64,000 bases of DNA from Amblyomma americanum (lineage: Eukaryota > Arthropoda > Arachnida > Ixodida > Ixodidae): the NCBI RefSeq assembly GCF_052857255.1, contig NC_135498.1, positions 113,037,723 through 113,101,722 on the forward strand. The letters are read 5' to 3'. Position 1 is the first letter of the stretch, and each line of letters opens with the position of its first letter. The position numbers were made by a program, and so were the translations under genes. A model generated the notes under the pieces. The model had not been told where the DNA came from and did not search any database. It saw nothing but the letters and a program-made list of their open reading frames with translations. Positions 30,333-42,801 of this stretch are shown piece by piece.

Positions 30333-33300
30333 CTACGCCTATGAGGTGTCCAATGAGCAGGTGCATGACCAAGTCAATCGTGAGTATAGTCACTTGACCA
30401 CGTTCGAGCACGGTGCATTAGTTTTAGATCCAGGCATGTTGCATATGAAACGACTCAGGTCTTAAAGCTCTGTTCGGCTATCAGCATGACGAGCTGGCAT
30501 GATCAAAGCACTAGTGACTACGGTCACGTGACGACGTTCGAGCATAGTGAACTCTTTAAGTGCTCAGGCGTGATGCATATAAAAAGAAAGGTTTTTAGAA
30601 GCCCTGCTCGACTGTCCCTATGAGAAGACCGCATGACCAAGTCACTAATGACTATAGTCACGTGACCACGTTTGAGCACAGAGCCTTATTTTTTACCCTG
30701 GAATGTTGCATATCACACGACTCAGGTGTTAAAGCTCTGTTCGACTATAAGCATGACGAGCTGGCATGACCAAAACACTAGTGATTGTGGTCACGTTACA
30801 ATGTTTGAGCATAGTGAACTCTTTTTGTACCCAGGAGAGATGAATATCAAACAAGAGGTTTTTCGAAGCCCTTTTCGGCTGTCAGTATGAGAAGACCGCA
30901 TAAAAAAGTCACTAGTGAGTATAGTCACATGAACACGTTCGAGCACTGAGCATTATTTTGTTACCCTTGCATGTTGTATATCAAACGACTCAGGAGTTAA
31001 AGCTCTGTACGGCTATCAGCATGACGAGCTCGCATGATCACATCACTCGTGATTGCGGTCAAGGGACGATGTTCGAGCATAGTGAACTCTTTTTGTACCC
31101 AGGCATGATGCATATCAAACGAAAGGTTTTTCGAAGCCCCGATCGCGCTATCACTATGAGAAGACCGCATGATCAAGTCACTAGTGATTACAGTCACGTG
31201 ACCGCATTCGAGCATGGTGCATTAGTTTTATATCCAGGCATGTTGCATATCAAACGACTCAGGTCTTAAAGCCCTGTTAGGCTATCGGCATGACGAGCTC
31301 GTATGATCAATTCACTAGTAATTGCGGTCACGTGACAATGTTCGAGCATAGTGAACTCTTTTTGCACCCAGGTATGATTCATATCAAACGAAAAGTTTTT
31401 CGAAGCTCTGCTCGCCAGTCGCTATGAGGAGAGCGAATAAGCAAGTCACTAGTGACTATAGTCACGGAACCACAATCCAGCACAGTGCATTATTTTTACA
31501 TGCAGGCATGTTGCATATTAAACGACTTGTGCCCTAATGTTCTGTTTGGAAATCAGCATGACGAGCTCGCATGAGCGAATCACTGGTAATTGCGGTCAAT
31601 TGACAATGTTTGAACTTTGTTAACTATTTTTGTACTCAGGCATGATGCATATCAAACGAAACGTTTTCCAATCCTTGTTCGGCTGTTACTATAAGACAGC
31701 CACATAACCAGTCATTGTGACTATAATCATGTGACCACGTTCGAGCACGGTGCGTTATTTTTCTACCCTGGCGTGTTGCATATCAAACGACTCAGGTGTT
31801 AAAGCTCTGTTCGGATCAGCATGACGAGCTCGCATGATCAAATTCCTCGTGATTGCGGTCACGTGACGATGTTCGAGAATAGTTAACTATTTTTGTACCC
31901 AGGCGTGATGCATATCAAAAGAAAGGTTTTTCGAAGCCCTGTTCGGCTGTCACAATGAGAAGACCGCACGATCAAGTCACTAGTGACTACAGTCACGTGA
32001 CCACGTTCGGGCATGGTTCATTAGTTTTACATCCAGGCATGTGCATATCAAACGACTCAGGTCTTAAAGCCCTGTTAGGCTATCAGCATGACGAGCTCGT
32101 GTGATCAAATCACTAGTGATTGCGGTCACGTGAAAATGTTCGAGCATAGTGAACTCTTTGTACCCAAGCATGATGCATATCAAACGAAAGGTTTTTCGAA
32201 GCCCTGCTCGGCTATTGCTATGAGAAGACCGCATGACCAAGTCACTAAGGAGTATAATCACGTGACCACGTTCGAGCATGGTGCATTAGTTTTACATCGA
32301 GGCATGTTGCATATCAAACGACTCAGGTCTTAAGGCTCTGTTCGGCTACCATCATAACGAGCTGGCGAGATCAAAGCACTAGTGATTCCGGTCACGTGAC
32401 AATGTTCGAGCACAGTGAACTCTTTTTGTATCCAGGCATGATGCATATCAAACGAAAGGTTTTTGAAGCCCTGCTCGACTGTCACTACGAGAAGACCGCA
32501 TAACCAAGTCACTAATGACTATAGTCACAGAACCACAATCGAGCACAGTGCATTAGTTTTACATCCAGGCATGTTGCATATCAAACAACTCAGGTCTTAA
32601 AGCTCTGTTCGGCTATCAGCATGACGAGCTGGCATGATCAAAGCACTACTGATTGCGGTCACGTCACAATGTTCGACGTTAGTGAACTCTTTTTGTACCC
32701 AAGTACGATGCATATCAAACAGAAGGTTTTTCGAAGCCGCGCTCGGTTATCACTACGAGAAGACCACACGACCAAGTCTTTAATGAATATAGTCACGTGA
32801 CCACATTCGAGCATGGTGCATTAGTTTTACATCGAGGCATGTTGCGTATCAAACGACTCAGGGGTAAAAGCTCTGTTCGGCTATCAGCATGACGAGCTGG
32901 CATGATCAAAGCACTAGTGATTGCGGTCACGTGACAATGTTCGAGGTTAGTGAACTCTTTTTTTTTGCACCCGGGTACGATGCATATCAAACGAAAGGTT
33001 TTTCGAAGGCGCGCTCGGTTATCACTACGAGAAGACCGCACGACCAAGTCTTTATTGAATATAGTCACGTGACCACATTCGAGCATGGTGCATTAGTTTT
33101 ACATCGAGGCATGTTGTATATCAAACGACTCAGGTCTAAAAGCTCTGTTCGGCTATCAGCATGACGAGCCCGTATGATCAAATCACTAGTGATGGCGGTC
33201 ACGTGAAAATGTTCGAGCATAATGAATTCTTGTTGCACCCAGGTATGATGCATATCAAACGTAAGGTTTTTCGAAGCTGTGCTCGCCTGTCGCTATGAAA

Positions 33301-35060
33301 AGACCGAATGAGCTAGTCAGTAGTGACTATAGTCACAGAACCACAATCGAGCACAGTGCATTATTTCTACATCCAGGCATGTTGCATATTAAACGACTTG
33401 TGTCTTAATGCTCTGTTTGGATATCTGCATGACGAGCTCGCTTGAGCGAATCACTGGTGATTGCGGTCACTTGAAATTGTTTGAACTTTGTTAACACTTT
33501 TTTTTGTGCCCAGGCATGATGCATATCAAACGAAACGTTTTACAAGGCTTGTTCGGCTGTTACTATAAGACGGCCACATAACCAGTCATTGGGACTATAG
33601 TCATGTGACCACGTTCGAGCACGGTGCGTTATTTTACTACCCTGGCGTGTTGCATATCAAACGACTCTGGTTTTAAAGCTCTGCTCGGCTATCAGCATGA
33701 CGAGCTGGCATAATCAAAGCACTAGTGATTGCGGTCACGTGACAATGTTCGAGAATAGTGAACTATTTTTGTACCCAGGCGTGATGCATATCAAAAGAAA
33801 GGTTTTTTGAAGCCCTGCTCGGCTGTCACTATGAGAAGACCGCACGATCAAGTCACTAGTGACTACAGTCACGTGACCACGTTCGAGCATGGTTCATTAG
33901 TTTTACATCCAGGCATGTTGCATATCAAACGACTCAGGTCTTAAAGCCCTGTTAGGCTATCAGCATGACGAGCTCGTATGATCAATTCACTAGTAATTGC
34001 GGTCACGTGAGAAAGTTCGAGCATAGTGAACTCTTTTTGCACCCAGGTATGATTCCTATCCATATTTGAACAGCGCAATAAAACAACGGGACACAACGAA
34101 GAAAGGACACCACAAGCGCTGACTCGCAACTAGATTTTAATTCACGTCCAAGCATCTTAAATACTAAGAACGCCAAACACAAACAAGAGGGAAAAACCAA
34201 AAGAAAAACGATACAAAGCTGCAAATCATGCCCACAAAGGTGACAATCAGCACGAGCGCGTTGTGGTGTCCTTTCTTCGTTGTGTCCCGTTGTTTTATTG
34301 CGCTGTTCAAATATGAATCAATACCAACTCGCCCAGTTCGCAGCTTTAATGATTCCTATCAAACGAAAAGTTTTCCGAAGCTCTGCTCGCCTGTCGCTAT
34401 GAGGAGACCGAATGAGCAAGTCACTAGTGACTATAGTCACGGAACCACAATCCAGCACAGTGCATTATTTTTACATGCAGGTATGTTGCGTATTAAACGA
34501 CTTGTGTCCATGTGCTCTGTTTGGATATCAGCATGACGAGCTCGCATGAGCGGCCACATGTGGCCACATGTGGCCAGGACGGCCACATAACCAAGTCATT
34601 GTGACAATGGTCATGAGACTATGTTCGAGCACGGTGCGTTATTTTTCTGCCCTGGCGTGTTGCATATCAAACGACTTGGGCCCTAATTCTCAGTTTGAGT
34701 ATGAGCATGCCGAACTCGCAAGACGAAATCAATAGAGATTCGGGTCTGGAGACTACGTTGGAGTGTAGTGAACTCTTTTTGTACCCGGGCATGATACATA
34801 TTAAAAGAAATGTTTTTCGAAGGCCTGCTCGGCTGCCACTATAAGAAGGCCACATGTCCAAGTCAGTAGTGAATATGGCCACGTTACCATTTTCGAGCAC
34901 GGTGCATTAGCTCTCTGCTCAGGCATGCTGCATATCAAACGAAATGGCTTGCGAGCCCTGATCTCGGAACAAACGGCGCGAAAGGTCTGTGGTTCTTTTG
35001 CATTGGTTCTTCTGAGATTAAGGCCTACCAACCAACCGAGCAACAAGTCTTTCGAGGCTT
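30333..35060. repeat. Satellite array, 268-bp dimeric repeat with CACGTG every about 134 bp
   Basis: The marker GCATGACGAGCT starts at 30484, 30751, 31019, 31288, 31556, 31819, 32086, 32619, 32887, 33159, 33427, 33694 and 33963: steps of 263-272, mostly 267-269. Each unit is two related halves, one with TTGCGGTCACGTGACAATGT and one with CTATAGTCACGTGACCACGT, giving TCACGTGA every 134 nt. About 17 dimers are present. Subtracting the 300-bp insertion at 34061-34360 restores the period to exactly 268. The His/Glu-rich frames on both strands are translated satellite, not genes. Confidence 0.95.
34049..34360. mobile_element. PLE 3'-end dimer inserted in satellite, 12-bp target duplications
   Basis: ATGATTCCTATC occurs at 34049-34060 and 34349-34360. 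The insertion opens with a minus-strand PLE 3' untranslated region (34061 to about 34256), whose reverse complement holds AGTTGCGAGTCAGCGCTTGT. The right arm, about 34258-34315, inverts the first 57 or so nt (CATATTTGAACAGCGCAATA onward). The right-only extension 34316-34348 contains AATACCAACTCGCCCAG. Satellite sequence continues without loss on both sides. Confidence 0.9.
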
Positions 35061-35184
35061 TGCTCTTCTATCAGTTTTGTTAGGACAGATGACCTAGACA
35101 CTTCCGACATTTAGCACATGACCCCGTTTCAGCATGGTGCAGTTGTTTTTACTCATGCATGGTTCATATCAAGTCACAGTGCTT

Positions 35185-35400
35185 GCTCATTGGTTATGGT
35201 GCTCGACTGTTGACTCGAAAGACGCGGTTCGATCCTTGGCATTAACATTTCGATTTATATGAAATGCTAGAGCCCCTTTTACTGTGCGATCTGAGTGCTC
35301 GTTAAAGAACCTCAGCTGGCCGAGCCTACCGAAGCCCTCCATTGCGGCGTCCCTCATAGTCTAAGTCACTTTGGGACATTAAACTCCATAAAGCAAAAAG
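35185..35400 (+). repeat. tRNA-derived SINE
   Basis: GCTTGCTCATTGGTTATGGT and ACTCGAAAGACGCGGTTCGA form the tRNA-like head. GAGTGCTCGTTAAAGAACCT and GTCACTTTGGGACATTAAAC are body and end. Confidence 0.7.
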
Positions 35401-35797
35401 CATGTTGAATGTCAAACGAAACGGTATTTGAAGCCCGGTCCAGCTGTAACTGTAATCTTATAATATGACACAGTCATAGAGCACTGTTCTGCACCCTGGC
35501 GTGATGCATATCAATGGGAATGGTTATTGTAGCCCTGCTGGGCTATTACAGTTGTGAGGCCACAAAAATGAATGACAAGTGGCTCACCAGAGCACGATAG
35601 AGCGTAGAGCCTGCCACGTTCGAGCACAAAGCATTATGTTTATACCCAAGCATGTTGCATGTCAAACGACATTGATCTTGAAGATCTCTTCGGCTATGAG
35701 CATGATGAGCTTGCGTGATTGAGTCACTAGTTATTCTGATCACGTGATCTCGTGAAAACATAGTGCGCTCTTTTTGTACCCAGGCATATCATACTCA

Positions 35798-36767
35798 GTG
35801 TTACAGGGAAGACTTCAAGTAAGTTGTAAAAATAGGATTTTTGAGGTAAAAGTGTGGTTTTTGTGGCATGGTACTGCCAAGTTTGGTGGACACCTGAAAA
35901 CCAGTGAATAATTTTAACTAGTAAGATGAATAATTTTAACTAGTATGACGGTTAACTACTGTTAAAAATGATTTTTTTAACTATATAAGTGAGACGTCTG
36001 GTTGCAATTGTAGATTTTTAGCTGTCGTTAGTAACCGTCATCAGGTTTTAGAATTTCGAAAACGTAATTACCCTCGCCGCAGTGACTCGATAGCATATGG
36101 TTGCATCGTTGGAAAATACATGAGGTTTTTAAAGCAAGCAGTGAAAGCAATCCCTCTAGTTCACGAAACTAGTCGAAATAGCCAAATTTCTTCGCCGCGG
36201 TGGCTGAGTGTTTACGGCGCTCGGCTGCTGACCCGAAGGACGCAGGTTCGATCCTCGCCGCTGTGGTCGAATTTGGATGAAGGCGAAATTCTAGAGGTCC
36301 GTGTACTGTGTGATGTCCGTGCACGTTAAAGAACCCCAGGTGGTAGAAATTTCCGGAGCCCTTCATTACGGCGTCTGTCATAGCATGAGTCGCTTTGGGA
36401 CGTTAAACCGATGTAAACCAAAGCAAACCAAAAAGCCAAATTTCGCCGAGCCACAGCGGCCAGGGTAATGGCGTTCTCGAAATTTCCAAACTGGAATGAC
36501 GGTTGCTAACCATCTCAAATCACCCATAGGTGGACGATCTAACAGTTAAAAAGTAGATTGTTAGAAATTAGTTAACCAGCTTACTAGTTAACATGATTCG
36601 CCGATTTTATGATGTGCGCCAACGCGGGCAATACCATGCCACGAAAGCCATATTTTTGCTTCAAGAATCTTATACTTGTAGTCTGGGTCGCTTTTGGACG
36701 TTAAACGCTCACAAACCAAACCTATTTTTGAATATTATTTAAAGTATTCCCCGTAACACTACGCATG
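35798..36767. mobile_element. Non-autonomous DNA element with long inverted ends
   Basis: The left end AGTGTTACAGGGAAGACTTC and the inner GGCATGGTACTGCC are matched by the inverted right end (GGCAATACCATGCC to GGGGAATACTTTAAAT read outward, ending GTAACACT). A SINE (36193-36425) sits inside, and a SINE end GGGTCGCTTTTGGACGTTAA near 36685 interrupts the right arm. No transposase is seen. I could not identify the target duplication. Confidence 0.55.
36193..36425 (+). repeat. Full tRNA-derived SINE
   Basis: GCCGCGGTGGCTGAGTGTTT and CGGCGCTCGGCTGCTGACCC (A box) are followed by GACGCAGGTTCGATCCTCGC (B box), TGGATGAAGGCGAAATTCTA, GTGCACGTTAAAGAACCCCA and GAGTCGCTTTGGGACGTTAA, ending AAACCAAAGCAAACC. 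Confidence 0.85.
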
Positions 36768-37635
36768 TCAAACGATATGGTTGTCAATGCCTTGCTTGTT
36801 TATCACTAATGAAGCCACATGATTAAGTCGCTAGTGGCTCTAGTCACGTGACCATGTTCGATCATGGCGCACTGTTTTCCTGCCCCAGCACGACAAATAT
36901 GAAACGACACTTGTCTGAAAGATATCTTCGGCTATCAGGGTGGCGAGCTTGCATGACGAAGTCCTTAGTGATTGTTGTTGTGACCACGTTCGAACACTAT
37001 ACACTTTTTGCGCTCAGCCGTTATGCCTCTCGAACGAATGGTTTTCTATGCCATGCACGGCTTTCACTCTGGTGAGGTCACAAGACCAAGTCACTAGTGA
37101 CTATTTTCAGAATACCATGATCGAACATAGTGCAGTGCTTTTGTACCCACCTGCCCATATATCGCACGAATCAGTTCTCGAAGCACTGGTCGGCTATAAT
37201 TAGAACGAGCTCACATTACCTACTTATTAGTGATTCTTCCCCCAACCACTTTTGATCCCGGTGCCCCTCTTACCAAGGAATGATGCATATCTAATAAAAT
37301 GGCAGATACAGCCAATTTCAGTTGTCATTATATTGAGCTCATATGACGCAATCAAAATTGAAGCTTGTTACCTGACCACGTTTGATCATAGTACAGTCTT
37401 CTCCTACCGACTGGGGATGCATATTAAACAAAATGGTTTTCTGATCACTGCTTGGTTATCAATACATAGAAATCGCATCAGCTAATCAGTAGTACTTTGC
37501 GCCATGCGACTTCACCCTAGAAAGTGCACTCTTCTATTGTGGCATGATTGGCGTGAATCGAAAATACTTTTGATGCTCTTTTCGGCTATAACTCTGGTGA
37601 ACTCACAAGGCTTCACTAGTACTAAGACACGTTGC

Positions 37636-37870
37636 TAGACGAGTTGGTGACCCAACATTGTGAGGGAATAAAGCTCGTAATGAAAGATACAGAAAAGAAC
37701 AGACACACAGGAGCGCTTACAAGCAATTAGATGCATTCATTGCACGAGTACAGAAATACATGTGAAGAGGGCTCGAACAGAAACACGAAAATAAAGAATG
37801 AAAAAGAAAGAAAATCAAAACTTTATCAAAAGGAAAGGAACTAGGGCTTCTCATTCAGGAATTAAGGTAC
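37636..37870 (-). mobile_element. PLE 3'-end fragment
   Basis: The reverse complement has AAGCGCTCCTGTGTGTCTGT, then TCATTACGAGCTTTATTCCC and GGTCACCAACTCGTCTAGCA. This matches the CACCAACTCGCC extension of other PLE ends in the window. The left flank is satellite. No inverted partner is visible. Confidence 0.6.
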
Positions 37871-38215
37871 GACAAATCGTGGCGAAGCAGGGATATTGAA
37901 GGTTTAATGACACATGTCGCAGAACTAGTGTTATGTGACCATATTCGCCTACTGCGCGCTCTTTTTTTTCCACTGAGACATGGCGTATCAAAGACAAGAT
38001 TATATGAAGCCTTGTTTTTCCGGCGCTAGAATAGCCTCACAGGCCATAATCAACATATTCACGTCACCGCACACATTGAGCGGATCAGGCGTTTTATTCC
38101 TAAATAATGCGAACGCCTGGAAATGTTATTTCAGTACTAGTTCACCGATTACTCCCTTGACTGCACGCGTCGTTATTGCTAATACTCTGGCCGTGTTTTT
38201 TACCCTGGTGTGATG

Positions 38216-38867
38216 CATAAGGTGGCGACTTGCGACGGAGTGGCTATGCCATTGAAAGTTCGGAAGGGATATCATTGCACGCGTTGCTGGGAGAACGCGT
38301 AATGTATATTTGGCGTCACAAGCTGGATCTACTACACAGCGACTACAGGGTGGTCTATAGTTCGATATTATGCATTGTGTCCTCAGTACAAGCTGGACGG
38401 CAATACCGACCTACATTCCATGCAACAACGCTCCAGCAAGAACCTCAGCTAAAGACCTGCGATGTGCCCCGTTCAGAAGCCTATTGCATTCGGGGGAAGA
38501 CATAGCTGTGTGGAGTCACACCTCATCATGTGATAAGAACTGTGAACTCCTAGCCGTCTAGCAACGTAGGAGCTTTACGCCGGCTACTTTCTGGTGATGT
38601 CAAACTAAGCGCTAGTAACATACAGCAGTGCACGACGTGGTCTGGTACGGATATCAGCTGTGTATTAGCCTCATTGTAAAAAGAATTAGCGCTTTGGAGA
38701 CGCCGTCTCGCAGCGCTGGTGCACTGTCGCAGAATCGTTCGGAAACTCTTCGCTGCCTTCTCCCACAAAATTCCTACACTTAGCGACACAACACTTTAAT
38801 GGTAGGACTACTTGACGAAGGTTGATGTTGGAAGTTCCACTAATTTCTGCAGCTTACCCTAATCTTT
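38216..38867. other. No feature recognised
   Basis: Sequence between the last satellite remnant and the RTE end. The open frames show no domain. Confidence 0.35.
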
Positions 38868-39300
38868 AAAGTCATCTTCATTATCATCGTCGTCACCCTA
38901 ACAGCATCCACTGTAAGGCAGATGTTTCTCCTATATCCTTCTAATAAACCTGATCCTGTTGCAGCTCCAGCCAGCTTATCCACTGACACTTTCTAATCCT
39001 ATCCGGCCATCTGTCTCTGTGCCGCCCCGTGATACACTTGCCTTCTCTTAGAAACCAATCCTTTACCATTAACGACCGTCGGTTACCTAGCCTTCGCACA
39101 TGATGCCCTGCCCATGCCCATTATTATTGATTTCACTAAAATATTATCAACTCACGTTTGTATCCTGACCCACTCTGCTCTGTTGCTGACTCCTAACGTT
39201 ACAGCAATCAATTTTCTTTCCACTGCTTTAGGGGTTGTCGCTGAACCTGTTTCGTTACCCTCTACGTTTCTGCCCCATAGTTGAGAACCGGTATGATACA
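38868..39300 (-). pseudogene. RTE-type LINE, 3' end
   Basis: The minus strand reads WAGHHVRRLGNRRSLMVKDW, then FLREGKCITGRHRDRWPDRI and KC, the conserved RTE C-terminal W-x-GH-x-R...RGR-x-x-x-RW-x-D block. It ends downstream in a GATGATAATGAAGATG-type simple tail (about 38875-38895), as RTE elements do. Confidence 0.75.
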
Positions 39301-39779
39301 GCTGTTATATAGTTTCCTCTCCTGTGGCCACTAAACTTGCGACTGCCACTGAGCGAGCTCTTAAAAATACTGAAGGAAAACTTCAAAGCTTTTGCTGTGC
39401 ACATTCACTTGCAATGCGCACAATTAAACTGCAAAAATGTGAACTCACTTCACTTACTTCAGCAACACATAACGCACTACGTCCCCTCGTCGATGTTATT
39501 CTGTTCTTTCGCACGATTAAACCAACTGGTTGGTATTGATTCGAGGCGACTGCGAATGTCTTAGACAGGTGTCTGGCAATGCACTCTCATTAGTTGCTGC
39601 GACCGGTGCCCAACATTTGCAGGCTCTTTTAGCAGAACCCTGAAGTGTACCGGGTTCAGCACACCAACATTGCTAGATGTACCTTCGGCACAGCATGGAA
39701 AGAGCGCCTGATGAACTGATGACGCAGATGTAGGTGTGACCTGTGCAGTGGTACTGTAGGAGCCTAATATACATGATCA
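39301..39779. other. No feature recognised
   Basis: No domain or repeat terminus was recognised. Confidence 0.35.
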
Positions 39780-40547
39780 GTGACACTATGTTCGAGGTGA
39801 GCTCAGCTTATAAATATGTTATAAATATCTAGGTGTTCACATCACTAACAACTGATCCTGGCGCATGCACATAGAATATCTTATTAACAATGCATACCGT
39901 GAACTTGGTTACATATGCAGAAACTTCTCTCAGGCTCCATTTGATTTGAAGTTTCTTTTATATCAAACAGTTATATGGCGAAAGCTAGAATACGCATCAT
40001 CAATATGGGACCCCGCACAACTCACCTTAATCGATGCTATAAAATCTATTCAGAATCGGTGTGCTCACGTCATCCTTTCCAATTATTTTCACATGGCTAG
40101 TGTTTAATAAAATCTAAACTTGTTCTGACTAATCTCGGAGATCGCAGCAGGTTTTCACGCCTCAGTCTTTTCCACAGCATTTTCTTTCATAGCGAGACAC
40201 TAAAACAGGAATTTGTTTCTTCTATACCTTCACACGTTTCATCACGTGTTGACAATCCGCATTAAGTTTCCATTCCAACCTGTAGAACAAATATGCCTTT
40301 TAATTCTTTCTTGCCGAACACTAGCACTGAGTGGAACCTCCTTCCACCCCATACCTCCTGCATTGAAGACGCGTCATCCTTCAAGCCAATTATCACCAAG
40401 TATGTCATCGAACAAGCATGGGCATTATGATTTCTGCCTTTTTTGCCGTTTGCCTGAACGTTTTACCATGTATTTTATTTCTTTTTCACCCACCCCCTCT
40501 ATAACGCTGTGTGGGCCCTAAGGGTATTGTAATAAATAAATAAATAT
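39780..40547 (+). pseudogene. CR1/Jockey-like LINE, RT thumb and 3' end
   Basis: At 39865-40107, YLINNAYRELGYICRNFSQA then LEYASSIWDPAQLTLIDAIK and SIQNRCAHVILSNYFH is the RT C-terminal region of CR1/Jockey-group LINEs. An untranslated end follows: GGGCCCTAAGGGTATTGTAA, then AATAAATAAATAAAT at about 40530-40547. It is 5' truncated with frame breaks. Confidence 0.75.
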
Positions 40548-41227
40548 GCTTCCTCATCGCGAAAGGAACAGTTTCACACTGGTGCCGTGTTTCTTGTGTC
40601 AGCAGACAAGCCGAAGGCTTTCGGGAAAACTTAGTGACTATCATGTCACTATACACCAGAGCGAAAGCTTTTACAGGTGCCGATGTTAGCAGGCTTTCAA
40701 GTAGTCTCCTCTGCGTACATTATCAGCCGCAACGGCAAGGAGCCTTTCTAAACACTGGAACGTCTGCGCTGCCTGTATGCATCGTATTAGTGATAGAGCA
40801 CTGAAGATGTGTTCTCAGGTCGAAGCGTTGGGCGGCCCTCAAGATGTGCAGGCTTCAGCGGCGGCGACCTGCGACTTTCAGTGCGTTTGTCGTTGTTTGT
40901 CGTGCTAGATACAGACCACATTGCTCTACTTCTTAATCTTTTACGCCCCCCTCATCCCTCTCCCCCAGTGTAGGGTAGCCAACCGGAACATTTTGCTGGT
41001 TAACCTCCTTGCCTTTCCATAACCACTTTTCTCTCTCTCTATCCTGTGCTTGCCTACTGAAGCTACAGGTACTCGTTTTCAACGTGCTAATCTGTCATGA
41101 GAAAAGTATAATTCGAACCGCAGTTTTTAGATAACTCGGTGCATTCGGGGTCAGCACTCCTCAAGCAGTATTTTCAGTGCACTGCCGTTTTCCTGCAGAA
41201 ACTGGGCGACATTGTCACAGATAATAA
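40548..41227. other. No feature recognised
   Basis: No domain or terminal repeat was seen. It may be the upstream part of the gypsy element, but it shows no LTR or gag signal. Confidence 0.35.
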
Positions 41228-42724
41228 ATGTACGAAGAAAGAGTTCCCGTACAGTGCAACCCCAAGGTAGCTTGCTCGGTAGTAGCTGAGGAGACAGATG
41301 ATGTGGTCGATGTGCCCACGTGCAGTGGGAAGAAAACTGTAGGATGGAATAAGGTGCTAATAAACCCCAATTTGAATGCAGACCGAATATCACAGATAAA
41401 AGCCCTACTCCAAAGCAAAGGGGATGTGTTTTCAAATGTGCCGGGCAAACCGGATGTCATATGTTGCAGACCAGATCTCTCTACAGATAGACCAGTCATC
41501 GAGAAGCCATACCAACTAGCTTTAGCAGTTCAAGAATCAATTGAAAATGAGGTGCGGGATATGTTGGAGCATGGTGTGATTGAGAGGTCGTGGTCAGCAT
41601 ACAATGCACCTTTCGTGGTTGTAAAAAAACCGGATGGCACTAACCGCCTGTGTGTAGATTTTCGTCGGCTAAATGGCATCATAGTACCCGATGCAGAACC
41701 CATACCAAGAGCGGACGTGGTGTTCGCTAAGGTGGCTCACAAAAAGTTTTTTTCTAAATTTGACTTTGTATTGGCAAATACCAATGCAAGATTCGTCTAA
41801 AGAGAAGACTGCCTTTTCGTGCTCGGCGGGTTTATTTCAGTTTAAATTCATGCCTTTTGGTTTAAAGACAGCATCTGCAATATTCACGAAGTTGATGAGG
41901 AAGGTTTTGGATGGGCTCTAAAATGTAGAACACTATATTGATGACATCCTTGTGGCAACAGATACGTAGGATGAGCATGTAATTACGCTGGAAAACCTAT
42001 TATATAGAATTCAGCAAGCCAGGTTGACCATAAAACCGGCAAAATGTGAGCCAATTCTTTTCTCGTACACAACCAGTTGATAGGCAGCATTGCGACGAAG
42101 GACGACATCTTGAACAAAATACAGCAGGCCCAGACACCGACGGCCAAGTAAGAGGTACAGGCGTTCCTGGGTTTAACGGGATACTACAGGGACTTTATTA
42201 TCGATTATGCCCACATAGCCGATCCGCTTATCGAACTCACTAAGAAGGGAGCAAGCAATAAGCTGAATTGGACTGCTGAACATGAAAATGCATTCGTGAT
42301 GTTAAAAGGAGATATGGCAAGACCGCCCGTTCTGCTGGCCTCGAATCTGGATAAATAGTTTGTGCTTCGCACGGATGCATCAGACCGACCTTTAGGAGCC
42401 TTAATCTTGGAAGAAGAGAATCGCGTGCTACATCCGGTATTTTTTGCAAGCAAGAAATTATCGGCTAGTGAACGCAACTACTCCACTGTTAAAAAGAAAA
42501 GTTTGGCGTTGGTGTGGGCGGTAAAGAAATTCCACATTTATTTTTATGGGAGACATGTCAGGATTCAAACAGATCATCAGCCGCATGAATACTTAACCAA
42601 GGCCAAAATGAACAATGGTAAAGGCATGAGATGGAAATTGGCCTTGCAAGGATACTGATTTCAGGTGGAATATATTAAAGGCAAAGATAATGTTGAAGCG
42701 GACTTCATGAGTAGAGCCAACTGA
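41228..42724 (+). pseudogene. Ty3/gypsy pol remnant: RT and RNase H
   Basis: The frame 41228-41800 shows the RT start: KPYQLALAVQESIENEVRDM, VIERSWSAYNAPFVVVKKPD and NRLCVDFRRLNGI. After a frameshift, KTAFSCSAGLFQFKFMPFGL and a YIDDILVA palm motif follow, then stops. RNase H is at 42362-42658 (LRTDASDRPLGALILEEENR, STVKKKSLALVWAVKKFHIY) and ends VEYIKGKDNVEADFMSRAN. Stops and shifts make it dead. The I-type LINE at 42725 is inserted at its end. No integrase is seen on either side. Confidence 0.85.
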
Positions 42725-42801
42725 GAGAGAGAGAGAAAAAACTTTATTGTTGGAGAGGAAGTCGGGGCACGCCCCTGGGTCTCCGCACGACCCCACTGCA
42801 C

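Larger units (their letters stand above)
35061..38215. repeat. Diverged satellite remnants with later insertions
   Basis: Recognisable half-units persist at 35100-35180, 35400-35800, 36770-37630 and 37915-38220 (for example GTCACGTGACCATGTTCGAT near 36843), but with many substitutions and length changes. Interruptions are a SINE (35185-35400), a long-TIR element with its own SINE (35798-36767) and a PLE end (37636-37870). Confidence 0.75.

Noticed and set aside
30672..34536. Many short frames on both strands with DCGHVTMFEHSELF or similar repeats, which look like a repetitive protein
   Set aside because: They follow the 268-bp satellite exactly, occur on both strands and carry stops at repeat steps. 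They are translated satellite.
30333..35060. CRISPR-like array
   Set aside because: The repeats are long, contiguous and without unique spacers, in a eukaryotic repeat context.
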